Shown in pieces: positions 5,858 to 6,559 of a stretch of 6,559 nucleotides of DNA. Source of the stretch: Verrucomicrobiota bacterium. Its GTDB lineage: Bacteria; Verrucomicrobiota; Verrucomicrobiia; Verrucomicrobiales; DEV007. Within the stretch, counting starts at the first letter, position 1, and each line of letters starts with the position of its first letter. The stretch spans positions 1 to 6,559 of the forward strand of contig JAHDCN010000157.1 of NCBI GenBank assembly GCA_020629815.1. The letters are read 5' to 3'. The notes beneath the pieces were generated by a model that saw nothing but the letters and a program-made list of their open reading frames with translations, had not been told where the DNA came from and made no database searches. The position numbers and the translations under genes were made by a program.

Positions 5858-6559
5858 TTACCGTGCCTTCAGATCCTGAACCTTGTCAGTAGTCGGCAGG
5901 TAACGGTAGTAAACTTCGAGCATCAAGATCGCCCAAGCGGTGTTCATGGTCTGCGCGTCTTCGCCACCGTGACCACCCATACCGTCTTTCAACCAGGAGC
6001 CATCAGAATTCTGTGCGTCCAGCAACTTCGGCTGAAACTTCTTATTGTAGTTCTCCCACTTCTCTCCCTCATGCATGAAGTAGACCTGAGTGTTGTAGTA
6101 AGGAGCGTAGTAATTGTTACCCGGAGTCGGATTGGCATATTTCTTGTCCAGATAATCCAAACCTTTGTTGTATACCGCACTTCCTTTTTGTCCCCAGAGC
6201 TGCAAAGCAAGCAAGTGCGCTCCAGTCAGGGAAGGTTTCCCCTGTGCGTGATCGACGTGATACTTGAACGCACCGTCGTTGTCCTGGTTGGCAGGGATGT
6301 AGTTCTCAGTCGCACGATCCAGTGTTTTCTCCAAACCGGAAATCTTGATGCCAGTGTTATGAGCCGCTTTCAGCGCCTGGAAAATCCACATCGCAACGGA
6401 GCCGTCATCTTTACCGTTCGGGTTTGGCCCCTGACCACCAAAGTAAGACCAACCACCAACCTTCGTTTGGCCATCGACAAGATGACCTACTGATTTCCGC
6501 AAGACCGACTCAAGGTGAGGGATTTCTTTTCCACTCTCTTTTGTCATCGTATACAACTC
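5858..6559 (-). CDS. Prenyltransferase/squalene-oxidase-repeat protein, 5' end outside window
   Basis: 233 codons are visible, open to the right edge. The protein belongs to the alpha/alpha-barrel fold shared by squalene cyclases and protein prenyltransferases. Three QW-type motifs are seen, numbering from the window edge: QTKVGGW (31-37), QDNDGAF (92-98) and QNSDGSW (183-189). The helix MNTAWAILMLEVYYRYLP near the C terminus is also typical. A DxDD cyclase motif is not visible in this part, and relatives of this kind in Planctomycetes and Verrucomicrobia have no established enzymatic function. The only possible starts inside the window (TTG at 6556, ATG at 6547) have no ribosome site. The reading frame continues before them (Glu-Leu-Tyr), so the true start is almost certainly outside. 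An intrinsic terminator follows the TAA. Possible roles include a lipid-related binding protein or enzyme, or a structural repeat protein; I cannot choose. Confidence 0.82.
   Translation of the reverse strand, partial: ELYTMTKESGKEIPHLESVLRKSVGHLVDGQTKVGGWSYFGGQGPNPNGKDDGSVAMWIFQALKAAHNTGIKISGLEKTLDRATENYIPANQDNDGAFKYHVDHAQGKPSLTGAHLLALQLWGQKGSAVYNKGLDYLDKKYANPTPGNNYYAPYYNTQVYFMHEGEKWENYNKKFQPKLLDAQNSDGSWLKDGMGGHGGEDAQTMNTAWAILMLEVYYRYLPTTDKVQDLKAR

Noticed and set aside
6545..6556. Start codon of the squalene-cyclase-like gene inside the window
   Set aside because: The candidates are TTG and ATG without a ribosome site, the frame stays open to the edge, and the fold normally needs more N-terminal repeats.

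Overview
The window looks like ordinary, gene-dense chromosome from a Gram-negative bacterium. It holds seven protein-coding genes, two of them cut by the window edges, with gaps of at most about 115 bases. I see no tRNA, rRNA, CRISPR array, phage gene, transposase or insertion sequence. Three features together point to the Planctomycetes-Verrucomicrobia-Chlamydiae group, most likely Verrucomicrobiota: a prenyltransferase/squalene-oxidase-repeat protein of unknown role, a PAS-AraC regulator, and an exported thioredoxin-fold protein with a helical tail. This placement is inference from gene content, not from a marker gene.

Layout. On the minus strand, positions 1901 to 1 carry a likely co-transcribed trio. 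It consists of a membrane-anchored M90 (MtfA-like) zinc peptidase, a four-helix membrane protein whose ATG overlaps the peptidase stop codon (TAATG), and fabG, the 3-oxoacyl-ACP reductase of fatty acid synthesis, which runs off the left edge. A 116-base divergent intergenic region follows. It contains three tandem 22-base repeats, one of them a perfect 9-base-arm palindrome, and these reach into the alternative TTG start of the peptidase. Rightward from it runs a secreted thioredoxin-fold protein in which the first cysteine of the CxxC motif is isoleucine. It converges, 6 bases apart, on a single-pass coiled-coil membrane protein read leftward.

That coiled-coil gene shares a 91-base divergent promoter region with a PAS-AraC transcription regulator. 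The region has two copies of TACTACGG exactly 22 bases apart, the geometry expected of AraC-family half-sites. The regulator gene ends by sharing a TTAA with the stop of a leftward D-2-hydroxyacid dehydrogenase of the glycerate dehydrogenase/hydroxypyruvate reductase type. Upstream of the dehydrogenase lies a clear intrinsic terminator for the last gene, the squalene-cyclase-like repeat protein, whose 5' end lies beyond the right edge.

How they fit together. The trio may link a cytoplasmic peptidase and its membrane partner to lipid synthesis, but only the gene order supports this. The regulator is best read as controlling itself and/or the divergent coiled-coil protein. I found no clear multi-gene novel system. 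The most unusual signals are the 22-base palindromic repeat array, the AraC-like direct repeat pair, and the thioredoxin-fold protein with a degenerate active site.
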